Shown here: piece by piece, positions 16,242-22,763 of the stretch
How positions within the stretch are numbered: the first letter of the stretch is position 1
Layout: each line of letters starts with the position of its first letter
Origin: RGIG3513 sp045658985
GTDB taxonomy: Bacteria; Bacillota; Clostridia; Oscillospirales; Butyricicoccaceae
Length of the DNA stretch: 54,668 nucleotides
Assembly (NCBI GenBank): GCA_045658985.1
Contig: JAZOWC010000003.1
Location: forward strand, 1 to 54,668
Reading direction: 5' to 3'
The notes under the pieces: generated by a model
What the model saw: the letters and a program-made list of their open reading frames with translations, nothing else
Told to the model about the DNA's origin: nothing
Databases searched by the model: none
Position numbers and translations under genes: made by a program

Positions 16242-16270
16242 ATATACCGCAGGGGTTTCCTGCGGTATAT
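16242..16270 (+). terminator. Terminator of the LeuA-like/fusion operon
   Basis: A perfect 12-bp stem (16242-16253 with 16259-16270), 5-nt loop and TTTTT, 13 bp after the fusion stop codon. Confidence 0.88.
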
Positions 16271-16277
16271 TTTTGCT

Positions 16278-16306
16278 TTGTGCGGGCAATAATACTCCCA
16301 TAATAT
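16278..16306 (+). promoter_or_regulatory. Promoter of the Mn catalase gene, with palindrome over -10 and RBS
   Basis: TTGTGC (16278-16283), 17-bp spacer, TAATAT (16301-16306). A palindrome CTCCCA (16295-16300) / TGGGAG (16311-16316) brackets the -10 and its right arm is part of the ribosome site, so it could be an operator or, if transcription starts upstream, an RBS-hiding hairpin. Confidence 0.45.
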
Positions 16307-16325
16307 ATATTGGGAGGGCAAAATA

Positions 16326-16988
16326 ATGTTCAAACACGAAAAACAGCTTTTTCACCCCGTTGAGATCGAGAGGGTCAATCCTCAGTATGCCGCACTGCTT
16401 CAGGAGCAGCTTGGCGGCGGCAACGGTGAGCTCAAGGCGGCTATGCAGTATATGTCCCAGAGCTTCAGGGTAAAAGATCCCGAGATCAAGGATCTGTTTT
16501 TGGATATTGCCGCAGAGGAGCTGGGGCATATGGAGATGGTGGCGCAGACTATCAATCTGCTCAATGGGCATGAGGTAGACGCCACCAAGGTCAGTGCAGG
16601 CGAGGTGCAGACCCACGTGCTGCTGGGTCTCAATCCCGGGCTTATCAACGCATCGGGCTACTCGTGGACGGGCGACTACGTGACCGTGACCGGTGATCTG
16701 TGTGCCGATCTGCTGTCCAATATCGCCTCTGAACAGCGTGCAAAGGTTGTCTATGAATATCTGTACCGACAGATAAACGACAAAAAAGTCCGTGAGACCA
16801 TCGACTTTTTGCTCAACCGCGAGGAGGCGCACAATCAGATGTTCCGTGACGCATTCAACAAGGTGCAAAACTCAGGCTCCTGCCGTGATTTCGGCACTAC
16901 CAAGGCGGCGAGAATGTACTTTTCGCTCTCCGACCCCGGCCCCGACGCGTTTGCAAAGGGCAATACTGTTCCCCCTGCATTCAAATAA
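16326..16988 (+). CDS. Manganese catalase / spore coat CotJC family
   Basis: A 220-aa ferritin-like four-helix protein. The di-metal ligands appear in GELKAAMQYMSQ (E37), EELGHMEM (E69, H72), SEQRAKVVYEY (near 138-148) and REEAHNQM (near 172-178). Family members degrade hydrogen peroxide with a dimanganese site; the short CotJC group is also found in spore coats. Length fits CotJC rather than the longer LAB catalases. No cotJA or cotJB gene is adjacent. A spore-coat link is supported only by the presence of spoIIE elsewhere in the window. It is monocistronic, with AGGG spaced before ATG. Confidence 0.88.
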   Translation: MFKHEKQLFHPVEIERVNPQYAALLQEQLGGGNGELKAAMQYMSQSFRVKDPEIKDLFLDIAAEELGHMEMVAQTINLLNGHEVDATKVSAGEVQTHVLLGLNPGLINASGYSWTGDYVTVTGDLCADLLSNIASEQRAKVVYEYLYRQINDKKVRETIDFLLNREEAHNQMFRDAFNKVQNSGSCRDFGTTKAARMYFSLSDPGPDAFAKGNTVPPAFK

Positions 16989-16992
16989 AATT

Positions 16993-17020
16993 ACCCCTGC
17001 ACTCACAAGAGTGCAGGGGT
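16993..17020. terminator. Bidirectional terminator between Mn catalase and hydF
   Basis: A perfect 12-bp stem (16993-17004 with 17009-17020) and 4-nt loop with T-rich flanks on both strands (GTTTTG on plus, AATTTTATTTG on minus). It closes both convergent units. Confidence 0.88.
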
Positions 17021-17056
17021 GTTTTGCGATATAAGAGGCAGATTGGAGTGGGGGTG

Positions 17057-17105
17057 CACCTCATCCACCGCAAGCGGTCCCCCTTCTCCTCAAGGAGAAG
17101 GCTTA
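17057..17105. repeat. Intergenic palindromic repeat, family A
   Basis: CACCTCATCC, a small hairpin (CCGCAAGCGG), then CCTTCTCCT-CA-AGGAGAAGG. Another full copy lies at 50945-50998 and a copy cut by the window end at 54656-54668. It sits at the 3' end of the hydrogenase maturation operon. Confidence 0.75.
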
Positions 17106-17112
17106 TATACGG

Positions 17113-18306
17113 TCAATCCAGTTCTTTCAGCGCTTCGGGGAAGGGGGCGAGGGAGCGGCGAAGGATGCCGTTCATATGGGCAATGGCTACACCGTAGTTG
17201 GTCATGGGCACATTGGCGTCCACGGCACAGCGGGTGCGGTAGAGCATCTCGCGCTCAGACAGCATACAGCCGCCGCAATGAATGATCAGCTTGTAGGGGC
17301 TCACGTCCTCGGGGAAATCTCCGCCGGAGGTGAAATCGATCCTGATCTCCTTGCCGCCCGTGTGTTTTTTGATCAGGGCGGGCAATTTGACCGTGCCGAT
17401 ATCTCCGCACTGGCGGTGATGGGTACAACCCTCGGAGATAAGCACTCTGTCACCGTCCTGCAGCTTGTCCAGCTGTGCCGCGCCCCGTGCGGCAAGGCTC
17501 AAGTCGCCCTTGTAGCGGACAAACAGAATTGAGAAGCTGGTGAGGGTAATATCCGCGGGAACCATCTTGGACACTCTGCCGAACGCCTGCGAGTCGGTGA
17601 TGACAAGCTTTGGCTTTTTGCCGAGGGTGGATAGGGTCTGCGGGAGCTCCTCGGGCTGTGTGACTACAGCCACGGCGCCTGCGTCCAGAATATCCCTGAT
17701 GGTCTGCTGCTGGGGCAGGATAAGGCGGCCTTTGGGCGCACTCTCATCAATGGGAGTGACAAGCACCACAAAATCGCCTCTCTCAATGAGATCGGCCACC
17801 ACCCGCTTGCTGTTTACGCGGGGTGCGGCAAGCTGTGCGATGCGTTCTTTGAGCTCGGCTATGCCCTCGCCGGTTTTGGCGCTGACGCAGAGCCGGTCTG
17901 CGGGGGCTTTGGCCAGATCGCATTTGTTGTACACTACGATATGGGGGATCTCCTTCTGCCCGATGAGTGCGATAAGCTGGCGCACCTGCTCGCTCTCGCC
18001 CTTTTCGGCATCCACAACCACCACGGCAACGTCGGTGTGATTGAGCTCACGCTTGGCGCGCTTGACGCGCATTGCGCCCAGCTCGCCCTCGTCGTCGAGA
18101 CCGGGGGTGTCGATGATGACCACAGGGCCGAGGGGCAGAAGCTCCATGGATTTTTTGACCGGGTCGGTGGTAGTACCCGCAAAATCGGACACGATAGCCA
18201 CGTTCTGACCCGTAACGGCATTGACGAGGCTGGATTTGCCTGCGTTGCGCATACCGAAGAAACCGATATGCACCCGCTCTGCCGAAGAAACCGAGTTAAG
18301 GCTCAT
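17113..18306 (-). CDS. hydF: [FeFe] hydrogenase maturation GTPase HydF
   Basis: A 397-aa scaffold protein that carries the diiron subcluster and delivers it to apo-HydA. Residues about 10-170 form an Era/TrmE-like GTPase domain: P-loop GFFGMRNAGKSS (about 15-26), DTPGLDDEG and the NKCD specificity motif. The C-terminal part has the FeS motif CTHH (near 300) with the later HCGGCM, matching the CxHx(n)CxxC ligands of HydF. It is the last gene of TM1266-hydE-hydG-hydF, 17 bp after hydG, with AGGTGA before ATG. No HydA catalytic gene lies in this window. Confidence 0.96.
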   Translation of the reverse strand: MSLNSVSSAERVHIGFFGMRNAGKSSLVNAVTGQNVAIVSDFAGTTTDPVKKSMELLPLGPVVIIDTPGLDDEGELGAMRVKRAKRELNHTDVAVVVVDAEKGESEQVRQLIALIGQKEIPHIVVYNKCDLAKAPADRLCVSAKTGEGIAELKERIAQLAAPRVNSKRVVADLIERGDFVVLVTPIDESAPKGRLILPQQQTIRDILDAGAVAVVTQPEELPQTLSTLGKKPKLVITDSQAFGRVSKMVPADITLTSFSILFVRYKGDLSLAARGAAQLDKLQDGDRVLISEGCTHHRQCGDIGTVKLPALIKKHTGGKEIRIDFTSGGDFPEDVSPYKLIIHCGGCMLSEREMLYRTRCAVDANVPMTNYGVAIAHMNGILRRSLAPFPEALKELD

Positions 18307-18323
18307 TTTTTCACCTGCTTTGA

Positions 18324-19772
18324 TCAGAATCTGAAGTCGCGGCGGTTGGAGGCGCGGATGGCGGCGATATTATCCTCGGCTATGCGGCGGGTTTTGTCGG
18401 TGGGGACTTTTTTGATCTCGTCCTCAACCAGCTTGTAGCCGATGGCCTTGGTCTCCTCGCTTGCGTAGTCCTCGAGGTACTCGCTGAGGGTCATCAGCGC
18501 GTTGGGGTGGCAGCAGTTGAGGATCTGTCCGGTCTTGCACAGGCTCATAAATCTGTCGCCCGTTCTGCCCTCGCGGTAGCAGGCGGTGCAGAAGGAGGGG
18601 ATGTGACCCAGCTCCATCAGCCAGCGGACGACCTCGTCAAGGGTGCGCTGGTCGGATACGTCAAACTGCTCGCTGTCGTGGGGGCGCTCCTCCTCGGTGT
18701 AGCCGCCGACCGAGGTGCGGGATGCGCCGCTGATCTGGGAGATGCCCAGACGGAGGGCCTCGCCGCGGACTTTTTCGGACTCGCGGGTGGAGATGATCAT
18801 ACCGGTGTAGGGCACGGCAAGACGGATGCAGGCGATGATCTTCTTGAAAATCTCGTCGGAGATGGAGTTGTCAAACACGTTGGGGTCGATATCGTCGGCG
18901 CGCTTGATACGGGGCACCGAGATGGTGTGGGGGCCGACGCCGTGGACGGCTTCAAGATGCTCGGCGTGCATCAGCAGGCCCGCAAACTCATAGCGGTAAA
19001 GCTCCAGACCGAACAGCACGCCCAGCCCTACGTCGTCTATGCCGCCCTCCATAGCGCGGTCCATTGCCTCGGTATGGTAGCAGTAATCGTGCTTGGGGCC
19101 TGTGGGATGAAGCTGCTCGTAGCTCTCTTTGTGGTAGGTCTCCTGAAACAGGATGTATGTGCCGATGCCTGCATCCTTGAGCTTGCGGTAGTTCTCCACT
19201 GTGGTGGCGGCGATATTTACGTTGACGCGGCGGATGGCGCCGTTTTTGTGGTTGACGCTGTAGATGGTCTTGATGCACTCAAGGATGTATTCGATGGGGT
19301 TGTTCTTGGGGTCTTCACCTGCTTCGATGGCAAGACGCTTGTGTCCCATATCCTGCAGTGCGATGACCTCCTGCCTGACCTCCTCCTGAGTCAGCTTTTT
19401 GCGGGCAATGTGCTTGTTCTTGGCGTGATAGGGGCAATAAACACAGCCGTTGACGCAGTAGTTGGACAGATAGAGGGGGGCAAACATAACGATGCGGTTG
19501 CCGTAGAAAGCCTGCTTGATCTCCTCGGCTATCTCATACATACGCTCGATTTTTTCGGGAATCTCGCAGGCGAGAAGCACCGATGCCTCACGGTAGGTCA
19601 GACCCTCGCAGGTGCAGCCGTTGCCCTGCTTTTTGGGGCGGGCTTTTTCTAAAAGCGCGTCGATAAGCTCGACGTTGTTCTTGTTCTCGTCGGCGTAGCG
19701 GAGGGTGTCGAGGATCTCCTCGTGGTTGATAAACTCCTCTGCTTTGAGAGATTTGAGGTCAAACTTTGCCAT
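18324..19772 (-). CDS. hydG: [FeFe] hydrogenase maturase HydG (radical SAM tyrosine lyase)
   Basis: A 482-aa radical SAM enzyme that cleaves tyrosine to make the CO and cyanide ligands of the H-cluster. The N-terminal CVNGCVYC gives the CX3CX2C cluster ligands (near 108-115). The C-terminal CTACYREGRTGDRF and following CCHP provide the auxiliary cluster that builds the Fe-CO-CN synthon. Length is normal for HydG and longer than ThiH. The start (ATG after AAAAGGAG) overlaps the hydE end by 14 nt, so the pair is translationally coupled. Confidence 0.97.
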   Translation of the reverse strand: MAKFDLKSLKAEEFINHEEILDTLRYADENKNNVELIDALLEKARPKKQGNGCTCEGLTYREASVLLACEIPEKIERMYEIAEEIKQAFYGNRIVMFAPLYLSNYCVNGCVYCPYHAKNKHIARKKLTQEEVRQEVIALQDMGHKRLAIEAGEDPKNNPIEYILECIKTIYSVNHKNGAIRRVNVNIAATTVENYRKLKDAGIGTYILFQETYHKESYEQLHPTGPKHDYCYHTEAMDRAMEGGIDDVGLGVLFGLELYRYEFAGLLMHAEHLEAVHGVGPHTISVPRIKRADDIDPNVFDNSISDEIFKKIIACIRLAVPYTGMIISTRESEKVRGEALRLGISQISGASRTSVGGYTEEERPHDSEQFDVSDQRTLDEVVRWLMELGHIPSFCTACYREGRTGDRFMSLCKTGQILNCCHPNALMTLSEYLEDYASEETKAIGYKLVEDEIKKVPTDKTRRIAEDNIAAIRASNRRDFRF

Positions 19773-20832
19773 TTGTATTCTCCTTTTTTATATCTCCTCG
19801 GTACTTCACCACGCGGTAGCCTACCGATCTTATTGTTTCACTCAGCTCCATGAGCGCCTGCGCGCTCTCTGTACCCGTGGACAGCTTGTTGTTGTATAAC
19901 GTATATTTTGCGCGCACGCCGGGCGGCGACAGATTGGGCATAACCACGTTGGCGCCCGCTCTCAGGCCCATTTCCCTGCCGCCGTCAAGAATGCTGCCCA
20001 GCGCGGTGGTGGCGGGGAGAAGCAGGTTGGGCTTTATCAGCCTGACTATACTCAGCAGATAGCAGGTCAGATGGGCGCTGCCTGCGGGGAAATCGCGGAA
20101 AGGGGTGTCCCGATGGGGGATAAACGGGCCGATGCCGCACATATCCGGCTGAAACTCCTCGATAAACTTGAGATCCCGTGCGATATGCTCGGCGGTCTGA
20201 TGCGGCGAGCCTACCATAAATCCGCATCCCACCTGATAACCAAGCTCTCGAAGGGCGTGGAGGCACTCAAGGCGGTTTTGCAGAGTCAGCTCAGCGGGAT
20301 GAAGCATGCCGTAATGGTCGGGGTCGGCCGTTTCGTGACGCAGCAGATAGCGGTCGGCACCTGCCTCCCGCAGGCGACGGTAGCTATCATAGGATCGCTC
20401 GCCCAGAGACAGGGTGACGGCGCAGTGAGGGAACTCCTGCTTGATGCGCCTGACGATGCTCTCCACTCGCTCGTCGGTAAAATACCCATCCTCTCCCCCC
20501 TGCAGTACAAAGGTGCGAAACCCGAGGGCTTCGCCCTCACGGCAGCAGGCGAGGATGTCATCCTCGGTGAGGCGGTAGCGGTCGCAGAGTGTGTTGCTGC
20601 GGCGGATGCCGCAGTAGAGGCAGTCGTTCTTGCAGATATTGGATATCTCAATCAGTCCGCGGACATACACGTCCTCTCCGTAGACCTGCCTGCGTACCCG
20701 ATCGGCACGCAGAGCCAGCTCCTGCGCCAGCTCGGGGGTGTATCCCTCGACAAGCTGTCTGTACTCGGACAGGGTCAGCGAGCGGGTCTGCTCAAGCTTG
20801 TCGGCAAGGCTGAGCATTGCAATATCAATCAT
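19759..20832 (-). CDS. hydE: [FeFe] hydrogenase maturase HydE (radical SAM)
   Basis: A 357-aa radical SAM protein that acts on the HydG product in building the diiron subcluster. The cluster motif is CKNDCLYC (CX3CX2C), and the SAM-binding region FVLQGGEDGYF follows. The open frame extends upstream to 21030 but those 66 residues are low-complexity and overlap TM1266 in another frame; ATG at 20832 has AAAGGAG 6 nt upstream and gives the normal family length. It overlaps the TM1266-like gene by 8 nt and hydG by 14 nt. Confidence 0.96.
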   Translation of the reverse strand: MIDIAMLSLADKLEQTRSLTLSEYRQLVEGYTPELAQELALRADRVRRQVYGEDVYVRGLIEISNICKNDCLYCGIRRSNTLCDRYRLTEDDILACCREGEALGFRTFVLQGGEDGYFTDERVESIVRRIKQEFPHCAVTLSLGERSYDSYRRLREAGADRYLLRHETADPDHYGMLHPAELTLQNRLECLHALRELGYQVGCGFMVGSPHQTAEHIARDLKFIEEFQPDMCGIGPFIPHRDTPFRDFPAGSAHLTCYLLSIVRLIKPNLLLPATTALGSILDGGREMGLRAGANVVMPNLSPPGVRAKYTLYNNKLSTGTESAQALMELSETIRSVGYRVVKYRGDIKKENTNGKV

Positions 20833-21094
20833 TCTGCTCTCCTTTGGATATGACGTTGGAATAGGCGGTCTTGACGCTGACGCCGCTGAGCTTGCCGATT
20901 TTGCCCGACAGAGCCGAGATGACGTCCTGCGGTGCGTCGATGGCCACGCTGAGGATGCTGATGCTCCTCTGGCGATAAGGCACGCCCATACGGCCGATGA
21001 TCCATCTGCCGTGCTCACTGAGCAGAGCATTGAGCTGCTCCACCGATGTCATATCCTCTACTATGATGCCCATTACGGCTACGCGTGTTTCCAT
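20825..21094 (-). CDS. TM1266 family iron-only hydrogenase system regulator
   Basis: An 89-aa (91-aa if the upstream ATG at 21100 is used) ACT/NikR-like ferredoxin-fold protein. It has the family pattern METRVAVMGIIVED followed by GRMGVPYR and a C-terminal GVSVKTAY strand. ATG at 21094 is preferred because AAGGAG lies 9 nt before it and only 3 nt before the other. TM1266-type proteins are found almost only beside hydE, hydF and hydG and are annotated as putative regulators; the ligand is unknown. It is the first gene of the maturation operon, downstream of an attenuator-like leader. Confidence 0.9.
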   Translation of the reverse strand: METRVAVMGIIVEDMTSVEQLNALLSEHGRWIIGRMGVPYRQRSISILSVAIDAPQDVISALSGKIGKLSGVSVKTAYSNVISKGEQND

Positions 21095-21143
21095 ATGCAT
21101 GTTCTCCTTGCGTTATCTACGGTAGTCGGGTTTACAAAAATAA

Positions 21144-21190
21144 CCCCTCCGCCCGATGTTCATCGGCCACCTCCCCTTGCAGTGGAGGCA
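21144..21190. repeat. Intergenic palindromic repeat, family B
   Basis: CCCCTCCGCC, a hairpin CGATG-TT-CATCG, then CCACCTCCCC and a partial GGAGG arm. It lies inside the transcribed leader of the TM1266-hydEGF operon if the 21295-21323 promoter is used. Confidence 0.72.
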
Positions 21191-21201
21191 AACAGCGGAA
21201 T

Positions 21202-21258
21202 AAAAAAGCTGCACCCAAAAAGGCGCAGCTATACTGTAATCAATATATCGGCACCTTT
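21202..21258 (-). promoter_or_regulatory. Transcription attenuator: terminator with competing antiterminator
   Basis: On the minus strand an intrinsic terminator has stem AGCTGCGCC/GGGTGCAGCT (21222-21230 with 21207-21215) and TTTTT at 21202-21206. Upstream in the leader, AAAGGTGC (21251-21258) can pair with GCGCCTTT (21219-21226), which includes the inner part of the terminator's first arm and its loop. The two pairings exclude each other. The promoter lies about 60 nt upstream and the first gene 105 nt downstream, so the operon would be expressed only on readthrough. No known riboswitch or T-box is recognised. Confidence 0.6.
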
Positions 21259-21294
21259 CACTCAGGGAAAAAACCTTTATGTCAGGATACCTAT

Positions 21295-21323
21295 ATAATA
21301 TACCCGATCGGCGGGTTTGTCAA
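21295..21323 (-). promoter_or_regulatory. Promoter of the TM1266-hydE-hydG-hydF operon
   Basis: Minus-strand TTGACA (21318-21323), 17-bp spacer, TATTAT (21295-21300). Start of transcription near 21288. The spacer contains a CCGATCGG palindrome (21304-21311), a possible operator centre. Confidence 0.75.
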
Positions 21324-21367
21324 CGGTTATTTGATACTTTTTTAGTGTATCTTTGCTGTCAATATAA

Positions 21368-21397
21368 GCCCGAAAAAGGTGTTGTCCTCTTTCGGGC
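21368..21397 (-). terminator. Terminator of the small Cys-containing gene
   Basis: An 8-bp stem GCCCGAAA/TTTCGGGC (21368-21375 with 21390-21397) extended by inner AGG/CCT pairing; the T run on the minus strand is weak. Confidence 0.55.
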
Positions 21398-21412
21398 CAA
21401 TAAGGGTATTTT

Positions 21413-21754
21413 TCAGGTATCTTTGCGGTATTCGCTGCAGCGGGTGTTGTACTTTGCGCCGTTGACCTCCTCCGAGGTGGTAAAGGCATACTGGTGTTTG
21501 GTGCAATACTGCCCCATAAAATCATTGAAATAGAAGCAGTTGGCGCAGCACTCGCGGACTCTGTAGCTGCCTGCGCTTGCACGGGCAGCGGCGGCTGCGG
21601 CGGCTTTCTGGCGGCGGTCGTCCTCTTCCATCTCGCGGTATACCTGCTGCTTGAACTGCCGTTTTTGCTCAGGGGTCAGGTTGCTTGCATTGGGGTTGAT
21701 CATCATGCCGAATGCGATGCCAAGCTTTGCGCCGATTTTTTCTGACAGTTTCAT
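21413..21754 (-). CDS. Small hypothetical protein with C-terminal Cys cluster
   Basis: A 113-aa protein I cannot name. Residues 1-25 are moderately hydrophobic (KLGIAFGMMINP), 28-50 are charged (PEQKRQFKQQVYREMEEDDR), then comes an alanine-rich stretch and a C-terminal region with CCANCFYF, YCTKH and a final C before SEYRKDT, which could bind zinc or an FeS centre. ATG at 21754 is chosen because AAGG lies 9 nt before it; the in-frame GTG at 21763 abuts the ribosome site. It has its own promoter and terminator. The Cys spacing looks real and conserved in style, but function is unknown. Confidence 0.65.
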   Translation of the reverse strand: MKLSEKIGAKLGIAFGMMINPNASNLTPEQKRQFKQQVYREMEEDDRRQKAAAAAAARASAGSYRVRECCANCFYFNDFMGQYCTKHQYAFTTSEEVNGAKYNTRCSEYRKDT

Positions 21755-21814
21755 GTCTTTCACCCTTCTGTGTTACAGTTTTGCCGCTCTGAGCGGCAGG
21801 CTGTCTATATAATT

Positions 21815-21843
21815 ATAGTATCACTCCCTGCCCCGGCTGTCAA
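21815..21843 (-). promoter_or_regulatory. Promoter of the small Cys-containing gene
   Basis: Minus-strand TTGACA (21838-21843), 17-bp spacer and TACTAT (21815-21820) preceded by TGA (extended -10). An alternative TATAAT lies 3 bp further. Confidence 0.6.
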
Positions 21844-21883
21844 TGCCTCGCAAAAGAGCGGCGGCGGGGGCAAATATTCTTTG

Positions 21884-21912
21884 TTGACTATTTGCCAAAC
21901 TTTTGGTAATAT
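21884..21912 (+). promoter_or_regulatory. Promoter of the lipoprotein-MBOAT-DHHW operon
   Basis: TTGACT (21884-21889), 17-bp spacer, TAATAT (21907-21912). The leader is about 145 nt and AT-rich. Confidence 0.65.
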
Positions 21913-22062
21913 TAATGTAAAATGGGGTTTTATGGGGTCTGAAAAATATTTTTAATTTTTTTGATTTTTTCGGGAACTTTTTTGATTTTTTTCAGTCTTA
22001 TTACTCGGAAACCAAATGAAAACAAAAAATAATAAAAATAAAAAAACAAAGGAGATCACACA

Positions 22063-22737
22063 ATGAAGAAGATTCTGGCACTCATCCTGGCACTCACCCT
22101 GGTATTTGCTCTGGCAGCATGCGGCGAGGGCGACAAGCCCACCTCCCCCAGCGATACAAACAAGCCCTCCACCGACACCCCCTCCACCGACAAGCCCTCT
22201 ACTGACACTCCCGCAACCCCCGATGTACCCGCTACTCCCGATGCTCCCGCAGCATCCGACGTTACCGACGCTCCCGTAGACATCCTCAAGGCTGCTTGGG
22301 GCAAGGTTGCTGACGACAGCAAGTTCCCCGTAGGCGGCGGCGATGCTGAGCACACCGATTTCGAAGGCCCCGGTCTGGTTGTTGACAAGGCATTCATGGG
22401 CTCCATCCTGCTGATCCCCGAAGCAGAGCAGGCAAAGATCGATGCAGCAGGCTCCTTTATGCACATGATGAACGCTAACAGCTTCACCTGCGGCGCTTAT
22501 CACCTGACCAACGCTGCTGACGTTGACGCTTTTGCTCAGACCATGCGTGACACCATCGCCAACAATCAGTGGATGTGCGGCTTCCCCGAGCTTATGTACA
22601 TTGCAAAGGTTGGCACAAGCAACGTAGTTGTTATGTTTGGTCTTACCGACGCTGTTAACCCCGTCAAGACCGGTCTGCAGGAAGCATACGGCGACGCTGT
22701 TACCGTTATCGTTGACGAGCCCATCTCTGTTGGCTAA
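22063..22737 (+). CDS. Secreted lipoprotein, DUF4358-like
   Basis: A 224-aa protein with a lipoprotein signal peptide: basic start, hydrophobic core and lipobox LAAC, giving a lipidated Cys at about 21. Residues about 25-68 are a Thr/Pro/Asp-rich linker with imperfect STDTP/STDKP repeats. The rest is a compact domain (about 70-224) whose pattern (TMRDTIANNQWMCG, then VVVMFG near the C-terminal strand) resembles DUF4358 lipoproteins, which often accompany MBOAT/DHHW acylation genes. It is the first gene of the operon, 26 bp before the MBOAT gene. Lipoprotein call is strong; the DUF assignment is an inference. Confidence 0.75.
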   Translation: MKKILALILALTLVFALAACGEGDKPTSPSDTNKPSTDTPSTDKPSTDTPATPDVPATPDAPAASDVTDAPVDILKAAWGKVADDSKFPVGGGDAEHTDFEGPGLVVDKAFMGSILLIPEAEQAKIDAAGSFMHMMNANSFTCGAYHLTNAADVDAFAQTMRDTIANNQWMCGFPELMYIAKVGTSNVVVMFGLTDAVNPVKTGLQEAYGDAVTVIVDEPISVG

Positions 22738-22763
22738 AGATCACTGAGGAAAGAGTGTAAAAT

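Larger units (their letters stand above)
21095..21412 (-). other. Leader region of the hydrogenase maturation operon; no gene
   Basis: On the minus strand this 318-bp gap contains, in order: the terminator hairpin of the small gene upstream (21368-21397), a strong promoter (21295-21323), a leader with competing hairpins (21202-21258), a family B repeat (21144-21190) and the ribosome site. I see no second promoter between the terminator and the operon. Confidence 0.65.
21755..22062. other. Divergent promoter region, 308 bp; no gene
   Basis: It contains a hairpin GCCGCTC-TGA-GCGGC near 21783, the minus promoter for the small Cys gene, the plus promoter for the lipoprotein operon, and a very T-rich leader (21948-22062) in which TTTTTTGATTTTTT is repeated. 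Confidence 0.55.

Noticed and set aside
13761..16868. A 1035-codon open frame on the minus strand
   Set aside because: It is antisense to the fusion protein and Mn catalase, both of which show intact family motifs; the antisense product is His/Gly/Val-rich without domains and spans a terminator.
20833..21030. An N-terminal extension of HydE by 66 residues
   Set aside because: It overlaps the TM1266 gene, has Ser/Ala/Arg-rich composition and no ribosome site; the internal ATG has an ideal one.
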